From positions 1 through 22,869 of the forward strand of contig DASQLD010000565.1 in NCBI GenBank assembly GCA_035630195.1: DNA of 22,869 nucleotides, written 5' to 3'. Within the stretch, counting starts at the first letter, position 1, and the number at the start of each line of letters is the position of its first letter. A model generated the notes under the pieces. That model was given only the letters and a program-made list of their open reading frames with translations, was not told the DNA's origin and ran no database searches. The DNA is from DASQDN01 sp035630195 (lineage in GTDB: Bacteria > Acidobacteriota > Terriglobia > Bryobacterales > Bryobacteraceae). This document shows, piece by piece, positions 16,193 through 22,869 of the stretch. A program made the position numbers and the translations under genes.

Positions 16193-17521
16193 CTACCGGC
16201 GCGGTTGGTTGAAGCCTCCGCCCTGGTTGAAGCCGCCGCCTTGATTGAAGCCGCCGCCGGGCCGTGGACTTGAAGGCTGATTCGGTCCCATCGGAGTTGG
16301 AACCATCGGATTTGGGACGTTCTGATTCATCGGGTTGGAGTTCATCGGATTAGGGCCAAGCGGATTCTGATTCTGGTTGGCCATCGCATTACCACCTGCA
16401 GCGGCTCCAACCAGGCGCCTATCCTTCTTCATGTCATAAATGAATTCCCACTCATTGTACTTCTGCCGCTCGTTGTAAATCTTGATGCTGGGAGCTTCCA
16501 TCGTGCTCGCGAAACCTGCGATCCCACCTCCGATTTGCAGGCCCGGTGCGCCCGGAACTTGCATATTGTTGGCGCTTCGGGGTTTCGTCAAGAGGTCGTT
16601 GATCATGGCCAGCCCAGGATTCTGTCCCGGCGTCGGTTGAACCTGCTGCTGGCCAGGGTTAGCAGCATTCGGAACTCCCGGAGCCGCCGGCACCGGATAC
16701 GGCAATCCGGGACCGGCTGCCTGCGGCTGTCCAGGCTGGACTTGCCCGAATTGCGATTGGCCGAACTGGGGTTGCCCGAACTGGGGTTGCCCGAGCTGGG
16801 GAGGCTGTCCAGGTTGTTGCTGCGACAATTGGGTCTGATTCGGATCGACCGGCTGGCCGGGTTGAGGATTTGTTTGTTGACCAGGCTGCGCCGGTTGGCC
16901 GGGACCGGGAGGCTGGCCTGGCATATACGGTTGCCCCGGCATAGGCTGGACGTTCATGGGTTGACCATTTGGACCGGTCGCCGTCTGTTGCGGATCCACC
17001 GGGATGTTGCCTGTGCTTCCGGGCATCGGCAGAGCTTGTTGATCGCTGGGACGTTTGCGCATCGCCGCGTTCTGCGCGCCCTCAGCGCCCTGCGCCGCAG
17101 TCGCTCCAATCGCTGGCATTTCCGTGATGAAGTTGTTTAGATTCTCTTTCTTTTCCGTACCGACTTGTGGCTGAACGATAGAATCGGTGAGTTGACCGGC
17201 GCCGTTGACGTGGATTGCGCGCCATTCATCTTTGCCGGTCATGGGATCTTTGTAGCGTTTACGGAGGAAGCGCTGATTATTTGTCTTCTCGAGCGCGTCC
17301 AGACTCTCGGGGAATCTCCTCCACTTTGCTACATACAACTGAATGCCGCGAATGTATTCCTGGCCGCGTTCCTGCAGCATCTCTTCTTTCGCGCGCTGCG
17401 ACTCGAAAGCTGCACGAGGCAACTGGTTGTAGAGATTGATGGCAATCACCGCTGACATTAAAAACACGAATAGAAGAGCGAATCCAGACTCCCGATTTCG
17501 TGTCACGGCGCGCGTTCTCAT
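16193..17521 (-). CDS. Pseudopilin-like protein with long Pro/Gln-rich linker
   Basis: A 442-residue protein, far longer than a usual GspG-type pseudopilin (about 140). Residues 1-13 look like a prepilin leader ending ESG, followed by the hydrophobic helix FALLFVFLMSAVIAINL (14-30). The usual Glu at mature position 5 is absent, as in GspK. Residues 38-102 continue as a helix and a GspG-like head (WRRFPESLDALEKT, YKDPMTGKDEW). From about 155 to 305 comes a Pro/Gln/Gly-rich linker with QPQFG repeats. A conserved-looking block follows at 331-367 (GGGIAGFAST, then KYNEWEFIYDMKKD), then an Asn/Pro-Met-rich stretch and three GGGFNQ units before a terminal RR. The start overlaps the PilP-like gene by four bases. 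It probably works at the pilus/secretion platform; its exact place is inference. It is the last clearly pilus-related gene of the operon. Confidence 0.75.
   Translation of the reverse strand: MRTRAVTRNRESGFALLFVFLMSAVIAINLYNQLPRAAFESQRAKEEMLQERGQEYIRGIQLYVAKWRRFPESLDALEKTNNQRFLRKRYKDPMTGKDEWRAIHVNGAGQLTDSIVQPQVGTEKKENLNNFITEMPAIGATAAQGAEGAQNAAMRKRPSDQQALPMPGSTGNIPVDPQQTATGPNGQPMNVQPMPGQPYMPGQPPGPGQPAQPGQQTNPQPGQPVDPNQTQLSQQQPGQPPQLGQPQFGQPQFGQSQFGQVQPGQPQAAGPGLPYPVPAAPGVPNAANPGQQQVQPTPGQNPGLAMINDLLTKPRSANNMQVPGAPGLQIGGGIAGFASTMEAPSIKIYNERQKYNEWEFIYDMKKDRRLVGAAAGGNAMANQNQNPLGPNPMNSNPMNQNVPNPMVPTPMGPNQPSSPRPGGGFNQGGGFNQGGGFNQPRR
16205..16258. repeat. Three tandem 18-base units encoding GGGFNQ
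   Basis: Units at 16205-16222, 16223-16240 and 16241-16258 differ at only a few positions. On the minus strand each encodes GGGFNQ at the extreme C-terminus of the pseudopilin-like protein. The copy number could vary by slippage. Confidence 0.85.
16742..16801. repeat. Four tandem 15-base units encoding QPQFG-like pentapeptides
   Basis: Units at 16742-16756, 16757-16771, 16772-16786 and 16787-16801. The third and fourth differ by one base (an A/G change at position 9). They encode the QPQFG-like repeats (residues 241-260) in the flexible linker of the pseudopilin-like protein. Confidence 0.85.
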
Positions 17522-18231
17522 GTCGTTTGTTCCTCAAGCGGCAGCGTTTGCTGGCTCTTGAACTGCATGTCCTCGACTACTACTGAGTTCACTCCGATAC
17601 GTACGATTTTATAGCGGCTCTTTACGACATCGCCTTCGTGTACGACGTGGATATCTTCCCCCTCTATAAAGAAAGCCCGCTTGTTTGGCTGGCTCACGGG
17701 ACTGATATATCCGTAGAACTTCAGAGGCACCGGCGGCGCTTTTGGCGGCTCCGGGGGAGCAGGTGGTGGCGCGGCTGCGGGAGGAGGCGCTGGGCCGAAT
17801 GGCGTAGGCACTTTCGGACCCTTTGCAGATGCAATCAACGGTTTGGCTTCGGGAGGGGGAGCCTGACCGAAGTCGAAGATGCTTCGATGATTTCCTTCCA
17901 CATTCACCTGCTGCAGCTTGGCGAGAATATCGAGTCGCAGGGTGGGATCGATCGTCGTCGGGTCGGGACGCGCCTCACCACGCCTGGGTCTGACGCGAGG
18001 ACGGAACTCGCGTTCGGCAGGTCGAGCTTGGCGGGATGTTGCAGCCGGAGATTCGGCCGGTGCGACGGGAGATTGCGGTTGCGCGGTCGTTCCGGTTCCG
18101 CTCTTCGCGGTGGAGGGACTGTACTGGGAGGCATCTGGAGTTGAGGATGAGTTCATCAGATACACAATTGGCGCGGCGACTAACAATGCGATAAGGACCG
18201 CGAGCTTCTTTGGTTCAGCGCCGAGCTTCAT
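17518..18231 (-). CDS. PilP/GspC-like inner-membrane protein
   Basis: A 237-residue bitopic protein. A short basic N-terminus precedes one membrane segment (residues 9-26). Residues 30-95 are a disordered Ser/Pro/Arg-rich linker. A block DPTLRLDILAKLQQVNVEGNHRSIFDF (96-121) follows, then a strongly Pro-rich stretch at 125-168. The C-terminal domain (about 168-230) has short strands (LKFYGYIS, KRAFFIEGEDIHVVHEGDVV, YKIVRIGVNSVVVED) typical of the PilP/GspC homology region, which links the inner platform to the secretin in the periplasm. It overlaps the PilO-like gene by four bases and the pseudopilin gene by four bases, so all are translationally coupled. Unlike canonical PilP there is no lipobox; the single anchor is closer to GspC. 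The general role is fairly sure; a PilP versus GspC label is not. Confidence 0.75.
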   Translation of the reverse strand: MKLGAEPKKLAVLIALLVAAPIVYLMNSSSTPDASQYSPSTAKSGTGTTAQPQSPVAPAESPAATSRQARPAEREFRPRVRPRRGEARPDPTTIDPTLRLDILAKLQQVNVEGNHRSIFDFGQAPPPEAKPLIASAKGPKVPTPFGPAPPPAAAPPPAPPEPPKAPPVPLKFYGYISPVSQPNKRAFFIEGEDIHVVHEGDVVKSRYKIVRIGVNSVVVEDMQFKSQQTLPLEEQTT

Positions 18232-18833
18232 ACCGCAGGCCCATCCTCACGCACAAACGTGTTCATCTTGATGCTGATCGCAAGATTGCCCGTACCCTGT
18301 ACCGGAGCGGCCGACATGGTGTCAATAATTAGAAATCGCGAGGATTTATCGAGCCGGTTCACAAATTGCAGCAGATCTCCGTAAGTTCCTTCGTAGTTGC
18401 CGACGATTGTCATCATCGTAAGCGTGTCGCTACCTTCAATCGGATCGAAAGTGAACGAGTGTTCCTTCGGCCTCATGCCGGCGTCTTTGGCAGCCTTCAG
18501 CAGCTCGGAACCAATCGTAGAAGAGGTCGTCCGGCGACCCATGAAGTATGTATCGACAAACGAATCGCCACTGGCGCGGGCCTGCTCGATTTTGTTCACT
18601 AGAGCACGCATGCGCTGCAACTGAATCTGATCGCGCTGAAGCTGATCCTGCAGAGAACTCAATTGTCGATCGAGTTCTTCGGCGGATCCTCCAAGCGGTT
18701 GAAAGATCGCGAACGCCGCGAGCAGATTCGCCAAAAGCAAAATGCCCAGGACTACGCGCGCTACGAATCTGGGATCCTTTGAAAAATTCCGCGGTAGCCC
18801 CGGCAGTTTGAGCTTGTTAAAGCTTTTGCGCAT
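18228..18833 (-). CDS. pilO: PilO-like assembly-platform protein
   Basis: A 201-residue bitopic inner-membrane protein. A basic N-terminus (1-24) precedes one membrane segment (25-45), a periplasmic coiled coil (about 50-88, ELDRQLSSLQDQLQRDQIQL) and a ferredoxin-like C-terminal domain (about 105-195) with LLKAAKDAGM, VGNYEGTYGDLLQFVNRLDKS and FLIIDTMSA. This matches PilO in length and order. PilO pairs with PilN to form the periplasmic ring below the secretin. Its start lies inside the pilN-like gene, with a 17-base overlap, and it ends overlapping the PilP/GspC-like start, as expected for proteins made in fixed ratio. Confidence 0.85.
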   Translation of the reverse strand: MRKSFNKLKLPGLPRNFSKDPRFVARVVLGILLLANLLAAFAIFQPLGGSAEELDRQLSSLQDQLQRDQIQLQRMRALVNKIEQARASGDSFVDTYFMGRRTTSSTIGSELLKAAKDAGMRPKEHSFTFDPIEGSDTLTMMTIVGNYEGTYGDLLQFVNRLDKSSRFLIIDTMSAAPVQGTGNLAISIKMNTFVREDGPAV

Positions 18834-19383
18834 AGTTCACACTCACACGGCTTCGGAACAGCGGATCGGTTTGCGACGGGGGCATGGTTGTATGCTGCGT
18901 CGTTTTGCCAAACACAGTTGAAGCTTCTAGCTGCATCAGGAAATTGAGAATTGATTCGGCGGATTGCGATCCGACAACCATGTCGAGCAGCAACTCGTTA
19001 TTCGCGTTGATTTGGGGCCTGACCGTGATCAACCGCACGTTAGCCGGAGTGATCTTTTCCAGGTCCGAGAAAATGCGCGTCCAGCTCACGCCCTTACGCG
19101 ATAACAACTGATTCAGAAAGACGCTGCGATCGAGAACTTCGGCATTCTGTTGTTGGCGGAGCACGCCTTCCAAACGCGCGCGCTCCCGGGAATTTTTTGT
19201 GAGCTGAGCTTCAGTACGCGCAATTGCCTGACGCGCCTCGGCTGCGCGGTCACGTTCAGAAGCGGCTAAATAAACAAGCATGCCGAGAAGGCCGGCAAGC
19301 ATCACGCCGACTGCTACTGACGCAGCAATTAACGGACGGTCGCGGCGGAACGGTTCGCTGGCGAGATTGATCGAAACTTTCAT
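18817..19383 (-). CDS. pilN: PilN-like assembly-platform protein
   Basis: A 188-residue bitopic protein. The cytoplasmic N-terminus carries SINLASEPFRR (4-14), the counterpart of the INLLP-type peptide by which PilN docks on PilM. One membrane segment (17-40), a coiled coil (about 42-85) and a small alpha/beta periplasmic domain (ITPANVRLITVRPQI; SAESILNFLMQLEAS) follow. Order and length match PilN. It overlaps the PilM-like gene by four bases upstream and the PilO-like gene by 17 bases downstream. It should form a heterodimer with the PilO-like protein. The tail (TTMPPSQTDPLFRSRVSVNYAQ) is typical of acidobacterial versions as far as I recall. Confidence 0.85.
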   Translation of the reverse strand: MKVSINLASEPFRRDRPLIAASVAVGVMLAGLLGMLVYLAASERDRAAEARQAIARTEAQLTKNSRERARLEGVLRQQQNAEVLDRSVFLNQLLSRKGVSWTRIFSDLEKITPANVRLITVRPQINANNELLLDMVVGSQSAESILNFLMQLEASTVFGKTTQHTTMPPSQTDPLFRSRVSVNYAQKL

Positions 19384-20264
19384 GCTGCGCTGGCTCCTGC
19401 GCCTTCGACCATCGATTGCAAGTATCCGTGCAGGCCGGCATTGTACTGCGTCGGAATCCCAAATCTGGATTGCAGAATTTCCACTGGCACTCCCAATTCG
19501 CTCTCCCAGCCGTCCACGTCACCGATGCCGCAGAAAAGCAATCGGGCAGGCTTGGAGTGGAAATGATCTTCGATAAATGCCATTGTGGGGAAGAGCACCC
19601 CGAGCAGTTCTTCGTGTGATAACTCGGGTAGTTCGACCGTTCGTACCAGTTTGAGAACGCCCGCGTTCAGGACGAGAACCGACACGACCCTGCCGCTCAT
19701 CCTCACGAGGACAGAAATCTCGGGCCTGCGTTCCAAGTCGATCATCGCGATTCCCGATGTCGTTACGAGACCAGGATGCAAGCCGGCAGCGCGAAACGGC
19801 GCTTCGTATCGCGCGACGATCTCAAGCGCGGCAGCAACAACAATTACCTCGACGCCCTTGCCTTTTCTCGTTTGGGAATGAAAACTGATCGCAGCCGATT
19901 CCAAATCGAACGGGACGCTGCGCTTCATGCGGAAACGCACTAGTGCAAGCTGTTCCTTGGGGTCTGTAGGCAGCGAGTCGAATTCGAGGACAACTACGCG
20001 AGCACAGAAGTCGGGAAGTATGAGGACTGCGCGACCCCGCTTGCGACCCGGCGCCGTTCCTACCAGAGCCCGCACTGTGTCACTCAGCGCATCGGCTCTG
20101 AGGACGTTATCGGCCATCGGAGAGGGAACGATAACTCCGGCTTCGAGCGGCTCGAACGCAGGCTGCGTCGTACCAGGACGTACATATGCGATGCCGCCCT
20201 CAGAAAGCTCGAAGATATAGTCGGGCGGCGGGTCCTGTATTATCCGTAAAAGCGCGTTAGACAT
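19380..20264 (-). CDS. PilM-like protein with degenerate nucleotide site
   Basis: A 294-residue cytoplasmic protein at the position of PilM, between gspE and pilN. PilM is an actin-fold protein that links the motor ATPase to PilN. The family features LPDFCARVVVLEFDSLP (83-99), VRFRMKRSVPFDLE (109-122) and VIVVAA-LEIVARYEAPFRAAGL (140-161) are recognisable. Both phosphate loops look lost. The N-terminal DIGSSSVK-type loop is replaced by ELSEGGIAYVR (19-29), and the second loop, normally VDIGA, reads VRMSG (187-191). At 294 residues it is also shorter than PilM (about 350). It probably no longer binds ATP in the canonical way and may act as a scaffold, closer to GspL in role. It starts 4 bases after the gspE stop and overlaps pilN by four bases. 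Confidence 0.75.
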   Translation of the reverse strand: MSNALLRIIQDPPPDYIFELSEGGIAYVRPGTTQPAFEPLEAGVIVPSPMADNVLRADALSDTVRALVGTAPGRKRGRAVLILPDFCARVVVLEFDSLPTDPKEQLALVRFRMKRSVPFDLESAAISFHSQTRKGKGVEVIVVAAALEIVARYEAPFRAAGLHPGLVTTSGIAMIDLERRPEISVLVRMSGRVVSVLVLNAGVLKLVRTVELPELSHEELLGVLFPTMAFIEDHFHSKPARLLFCGIGDVDGWESELGVPVEILQSRFGIPTQYNAGLHGYLQSMVEGAGASAA

Positions 20265-20268
20265 GACT

Positions 20269-21885
20269 CTAGCCTTCGATGAAGGTCACCTTATTGATTT
20301 CTTTCAAGGTTGAGATTCCCAGGCGCACTTTGTCGATCGCGGATTCACGCAGGAAGGTCATGCCCTCTTCTTTTGCGAGACGCTTCAGCTCCGAGGTCGG
20401 CCGCTTGTTCAAAATCATTTCGCGAATTCGTTCACTCAGGTCAAGTAGCTCATGAATCGCGGTTCGTCCACGGAAACCTGTACCTCCGCATTCAAAGCAT
20501 CCTGCGCCCTCATAGGTCGCAACGTCCTGCCATTCCTTGGGATCGAGACCGCTCTCCACCAGATAGGCATCGGGATAATAAACGCGAGTTTTGCAGTGCG
20601 GGCAGATGATACGGACCAGCCGCTGCGCGAGAATACAATTCAGCGCCGCCACAAAGTTGTACGGCTCGACACCCATATTCAGAAAACGTCCTAGCACGTC
20701 GAAGACGTTGTTTGCGTGCACGGTCGTGAAGACAAGGTGGCCGGTAAGCGCCGCGTTGATTGCAATCTGAGCGGTCTCTTGATCACGAATTTCACCGACC
20801 ATGATCTTGTCAGGATCGTGACGAAGAATGGAGCGCAATCCGCGGGCGAACGTGAGGCCCTTCTTTTCGTTGACCGGAATCTGCGTGATTCCCTTCAACT
20901 GATACTCGACAGGATCTTCAATCGTGATGATCTTGTCCTCATCGTTCTTGATCTCGCTGAGCGCTGCGTAGAGCGTAGTCGTCTTACCAGACCCTGTAGG
21001 CCCAGTGACGAGCACCATTCCGTATGGCTCTTTGATGTAACGGGCGAACTTGGTCTGGTCAGCTTCGGAAAAACCTACGACGTCGAGACTCAGCTTGGCG
21101 AACTTCTCGCTCATCGATTCTTTGTCAAGTACGCGGAGCACCGCGTCCTCGCCGTGAATCGTTGGCATGATCGAGACACGGAAGTCGATAAGACGGCCCT
21201 TATATCGGACGCGGAAACGGCCGTCCTGAGGGACGCGGCGCTCAGCAATATCGAGCTCGCTCATTACCTTGATACGGGAGATGATCGCCGAATGCCAATC
21301 CTTCGCGATGGGGGGCATCGCGTAGTGGAGAACGCCGTCGATGCGGTACTTTATGGCGACTTCGCCGTCGCGTGTCTCGACGTGAATGTCACTGGCTCGG
21401 CGTTCGAGAGCGCTAAAGATCGTGGTGTCCACCAGCTTGATTACCGGCGCGATGTCGCTGTCGGCGGCGGCGAGTTTGTCGATGGAGAGCGTCTCATCCG
21501 AGTTCTCTTCGCTGACCACATCGAGCGCAAAACCTTCGGTGACTTCTTCGAGGACACGCTGGGACTGCTCGGTCTTCTTTAACAGGTCGGAGATCTGCGT
21601 CAGAGTGGCGACTTTGACGCGGAGCTTCTTCTTTAAGACAATCGACAACTCGTCGATGAGGTTCAGGTTCCGGGGATCGGCAAGCGCGATTTCCAGTGTT
21701 CCGTTCTGCGCATGCAGCGGTACGAAGTTGTAGCGAAACATCAGGTCGACGGGAACCGAATGAAAGAGATCGTGATCGATCTTGCCTTCCCGCAAATCCA
21801 CATACTCGCAGCGATAGCGGGACGCGAGCGTTCGCGCCTGTTGAGACTCCTGATCCGGGCTGAGCTTGGTTTGTTCGGCCGCCAT
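20269..21885 (-). CDS. gspE: GspE/PilB-family secretion or pilus-extension ATPase
   Basis: A 538-residue hexameric motor ATPase of the cytoplasmic side. The N-terminal GspE domain (about 15-125, LASRYRCEYVDL, PLHAQNGTLEIALADPRN) is followed by the N2 domain with ASDIHVE (164-170). The ATPase core has Walker A GPTGSGKT (295-302), the Asp box (319-327, IITIEDPVE), Walker B IMVGEIRD (361-368) with catalytic E365, and the His box TGHLVFTTVHANN (381-393). The zinc-binding cysteines C428, C431, C463 and C466 are all present. Everything needed for activity is visible, and the length is normal. GGAGG (21897-21893), embedded in the last codons of gspF, lies 7 bases before the ATG, so the two genes are coupled. 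Sequence alone does not separate a GspE (secretion) from a PilB (pilus) role. Confidence 0.95.
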   Translation of the reverse strand: MAAEQTKLSPDQESQQARTLASRYRCEYVDLREGKIDHDLFHSVPVDLMFRYNFVPLHAQNGTLEIALADPRNLNLIDELSIVLKKKLRVKVATLTQISDLLKKTEQSQRVLEEVTEGFALDVVSEENSDETLSIDKLAAADSDIAPVIKLVDTTIFSALERRASDIHVETRDGEVAIKYRIDGVLHYAMPPIAKDWHSAIISRIKVMSELDIAERRVPQDGRFRVRYKGRLIDFRVSIMPTIHGEDAVLRVLDKESMSEKFAKLSLDVVGFSEADQTKFARYIKEPYGMVLVTGPTGSGKTTTLYAALSEIKNDEDKIITIEDPVEYQLKGITQIPVNEKKGLTFARGLRSILRHDPDKIMVGEIRDQETAQIAINAALTGHLVFTTVHANNVFDVLGRFLNMGVEPYNFVAALNCILAQRLVRIICPHCKTRVYYPDAYLVESGLDPKEWQDVATYEGAGCFECGGTGFRGRTAIHELLDLSERIREMILNKRPTSELKRLAKEEGMTFLRESAIDKVRLGISTLKEINKVTFIEG

Positions 21886-21888
21886 CGA

Positions 21889-22869
21889 TTAACCTCCGAA
21901 AGTATCCGCCAGAGAAAAGATCGGCAAATACAGCGCAATTAACACAAACGCCACGAAGATGCCCATGAAAATCATGATTGCGGGCTCAATCATGGATAAC
22001 GCGGCCGCCATTCGTGTGTTGACGTCGTCTTCGTAAAATTCGGCCACGCTGTTCAACATCGCCGGCAGCGCGCCAGTAGATTCGCCAACCTCAATCATGT
22101 CGATGGAAAGACCTGGAAATATACCGGTAGCGGTGAGGGAACTGGAGAGCGTCTGACCTTCTCGTACCATTCTGACAGCTTTTTCGAGCGCTTGCTTCAG
22201 CAGCGGGGTACCCAATGACTCGGAGGCAGTGCCCAGCGCCTGAACCAGCGGGATGCCGCCCTGAAGGAGCGTGCTCAGGATCCGTGAGAACTGGGCCACT
22301 TGGTATTTCACCCAAATGTCGCCAAAAACAGGGACAGCTAATTTGACTCGGTCGATTTTGAGCCTTGCGGCTGCGCCTCGCGACCAAAAGCGGAAGCCGA
22401 TCGCCAGCGCCACGATACCCACAACACCGAGAACGATGTAATTTCGAGCCGTCGTGCCCACAGCGATGAGAATCTGCGTCATTGGGGGCAAGGAGGCGGA
22501 CATGCTCCCGTAGAGCTCGGCGAAATTCGGGACCACGTAGGTCACAAGGAAGATAATCAGCCCGACGACCAGGACTACTAGAAATGTCGGGTAAATCAAA
22601 GAAACAATTACTTTTTTCCGGATCGCTAGGGCAGTGCGCTGGTAGGTGATGAACCGTTCCAACACTTCAGCGAGAGCGCCACTTTTCTCGCCCGCCAGCA
22701 CTGTGGTCACATAGACCGGCGGGAAAATCGATTGCTTGTCGAAAGCGTCTGAAAGCAGAGACCCGCGGCGTACGTCGTCGCGAACGGCTTTGACATACGG
22801 ACCCAGCTTGGGATCGACTAAGCGGTCGGCGAGGAGATCGAGGCCTTTGAGAATGGGGAGTCCGGCCTT
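21889..22869 (-). CDS. gspF: GspF/PilC-family inner-membrane platform protein, 5' end cut by window edge
   Basis: The frame is open from the stop at 21889-21891 to the window's last base, giving 326 residues. A GTG at 22710 is only an internal codon, because the 53 codons before it continue the family sequence (AGLPILKGLDLLADR, then FPPVYVTTVLAGEKSGAL). Both halves of the duplicated GspF domain are present. Three membrane segments are visible: two in the middle (IVSLIYPTFLVVLVVGLIIFLV and a second near YIVLGVVGIVALAIGF) and one at the C-terminus (MIFMGIFVAFVLIALYL). The second half carries QFSRILSTLLQGGIPLVQAL and IEVGESTGALPAML. GspF is the polytopic core of the platform and contacts GspE. 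Only about the first 80 residues should be missing. It is the first visible gene of the minus-strand operon. Confidence 0.93.
   Translation of the reverse strand, partial: KAGLPILKGLDLLADRLVDPKLGPYVKAVRDDVRRGSLLSDAFDKQSIFPPVYVTTVLAGEKSGALAEVLERFITYQRTALAIRKKVIVSLIYPTFLVVLVVGLIIFLVTYVVPNFAELYGSMSASLPPMTQILIAVGTTARNYIVLGVVGIVALAIGFRFWSRGAAARLKIDRVKLAVPVFGDIWVKYQVAQFSRILSTLLQGGIPLVQALGTASESLGTPLLKQALEKAVRMVREGQTLSSSLTATGIFPGLSIDMIEVGESTGALPAMLNSVAEFYEDDVNTRMAAALSMIEPAIMIFMGIFVAFVLIALYLPIFSLADTFGG

Noticed and set aside
16535..17140. 201-residue Leu/Arg-rich open frame on the plus strand
   Set aside because: It mirrors the Pro/Gln-rich repeats of the pseudopilin-like gene on the other strand. 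The repetitive composition explains it.
20716..21582. 288-residue open frame on the plus strand
   Set aside because: It lies entirely opposite gspE, whose Walker and zinc motifs are intact. The antisense product shows no family resemblance and is a by-product of codon bias.

Overview
The window looks like chromosomal DNA from an acidobacterium of the Solibacter/Bryobacterales type. The strongest clue is the first gene. It ends in the roughly 230-residue C-terminal domain (TIGR03437-like) that is hugely expanded in Solibacter, preceded by two BACON-like Ig domains. A fused 2-oxoglutarate dehydrogenase E2-E1 protein (Kgd type), acidobacterial-style pilus/secretion proteins with proline/glutamine-rich linkers, and moderately high GC fit this placement. 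That is family knowledge plus inference; no 16S gene is present. I see no tRNA, rRNA, CRISPR array, insertion sequence or phage gene. No gene-free stretch exceeds 300 bases: the longest are about 154 bases (8730-8883) and 119 bases (7213-7331), and neither holds a promoter I can defend.

Layout. (1) 2-3561, plus strand: a surface or secreted BACON/TIGR03437 protein cut by the left edge, then a membrane hybrid histidine kinase with a periplasmic solute-binding-like sensor. (2) 3568-8729, minus strand: kgd, preceded in transcription order by a polytopic-membrane histidine kinase. (3) 8884-15551, plus strand: a compact run of six genes. These are an ATP/ADP-translocase-like membrane protein with a long C-terminal HEAT-repeat region, a stand-alone cyclic-nucleotide-binding-fold protein whose ligand pocket looks degenerate, a soluble histidine kinase without a sensor domain, a receiver-only response regulator, a PduO-type cobalamin adenosyltransferase, and a lipoprotein HtrA protease. 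(4) 15508-22869, minus strand: gspF (cut by the right edge), gspE, then PilM-, PilN-, PilO- and PilP/GspC-like proteins and a long pseudopilin-like protein, most overlapping by 4-17 bases. Two small genes follow, an NTF2-like protein that appears to have lost internal strands and a DUF1801 protein.

How they may work together. Block 4 is the inner-membrane assembly platform and motor of a type IV pilus/type II secretion machine; the secretin and major pilin are not in the window. Block 3 is the most unusual part. A transporter-like protein with a HEAT platform, a cNMP-fold protein, a kinase and a receiver sit within a few tens of bases of each other, and the last two run straight into a B12 enzyme gene. 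I infer a membrane-linked signalling module, but the sequence alone does not prove any coupling.
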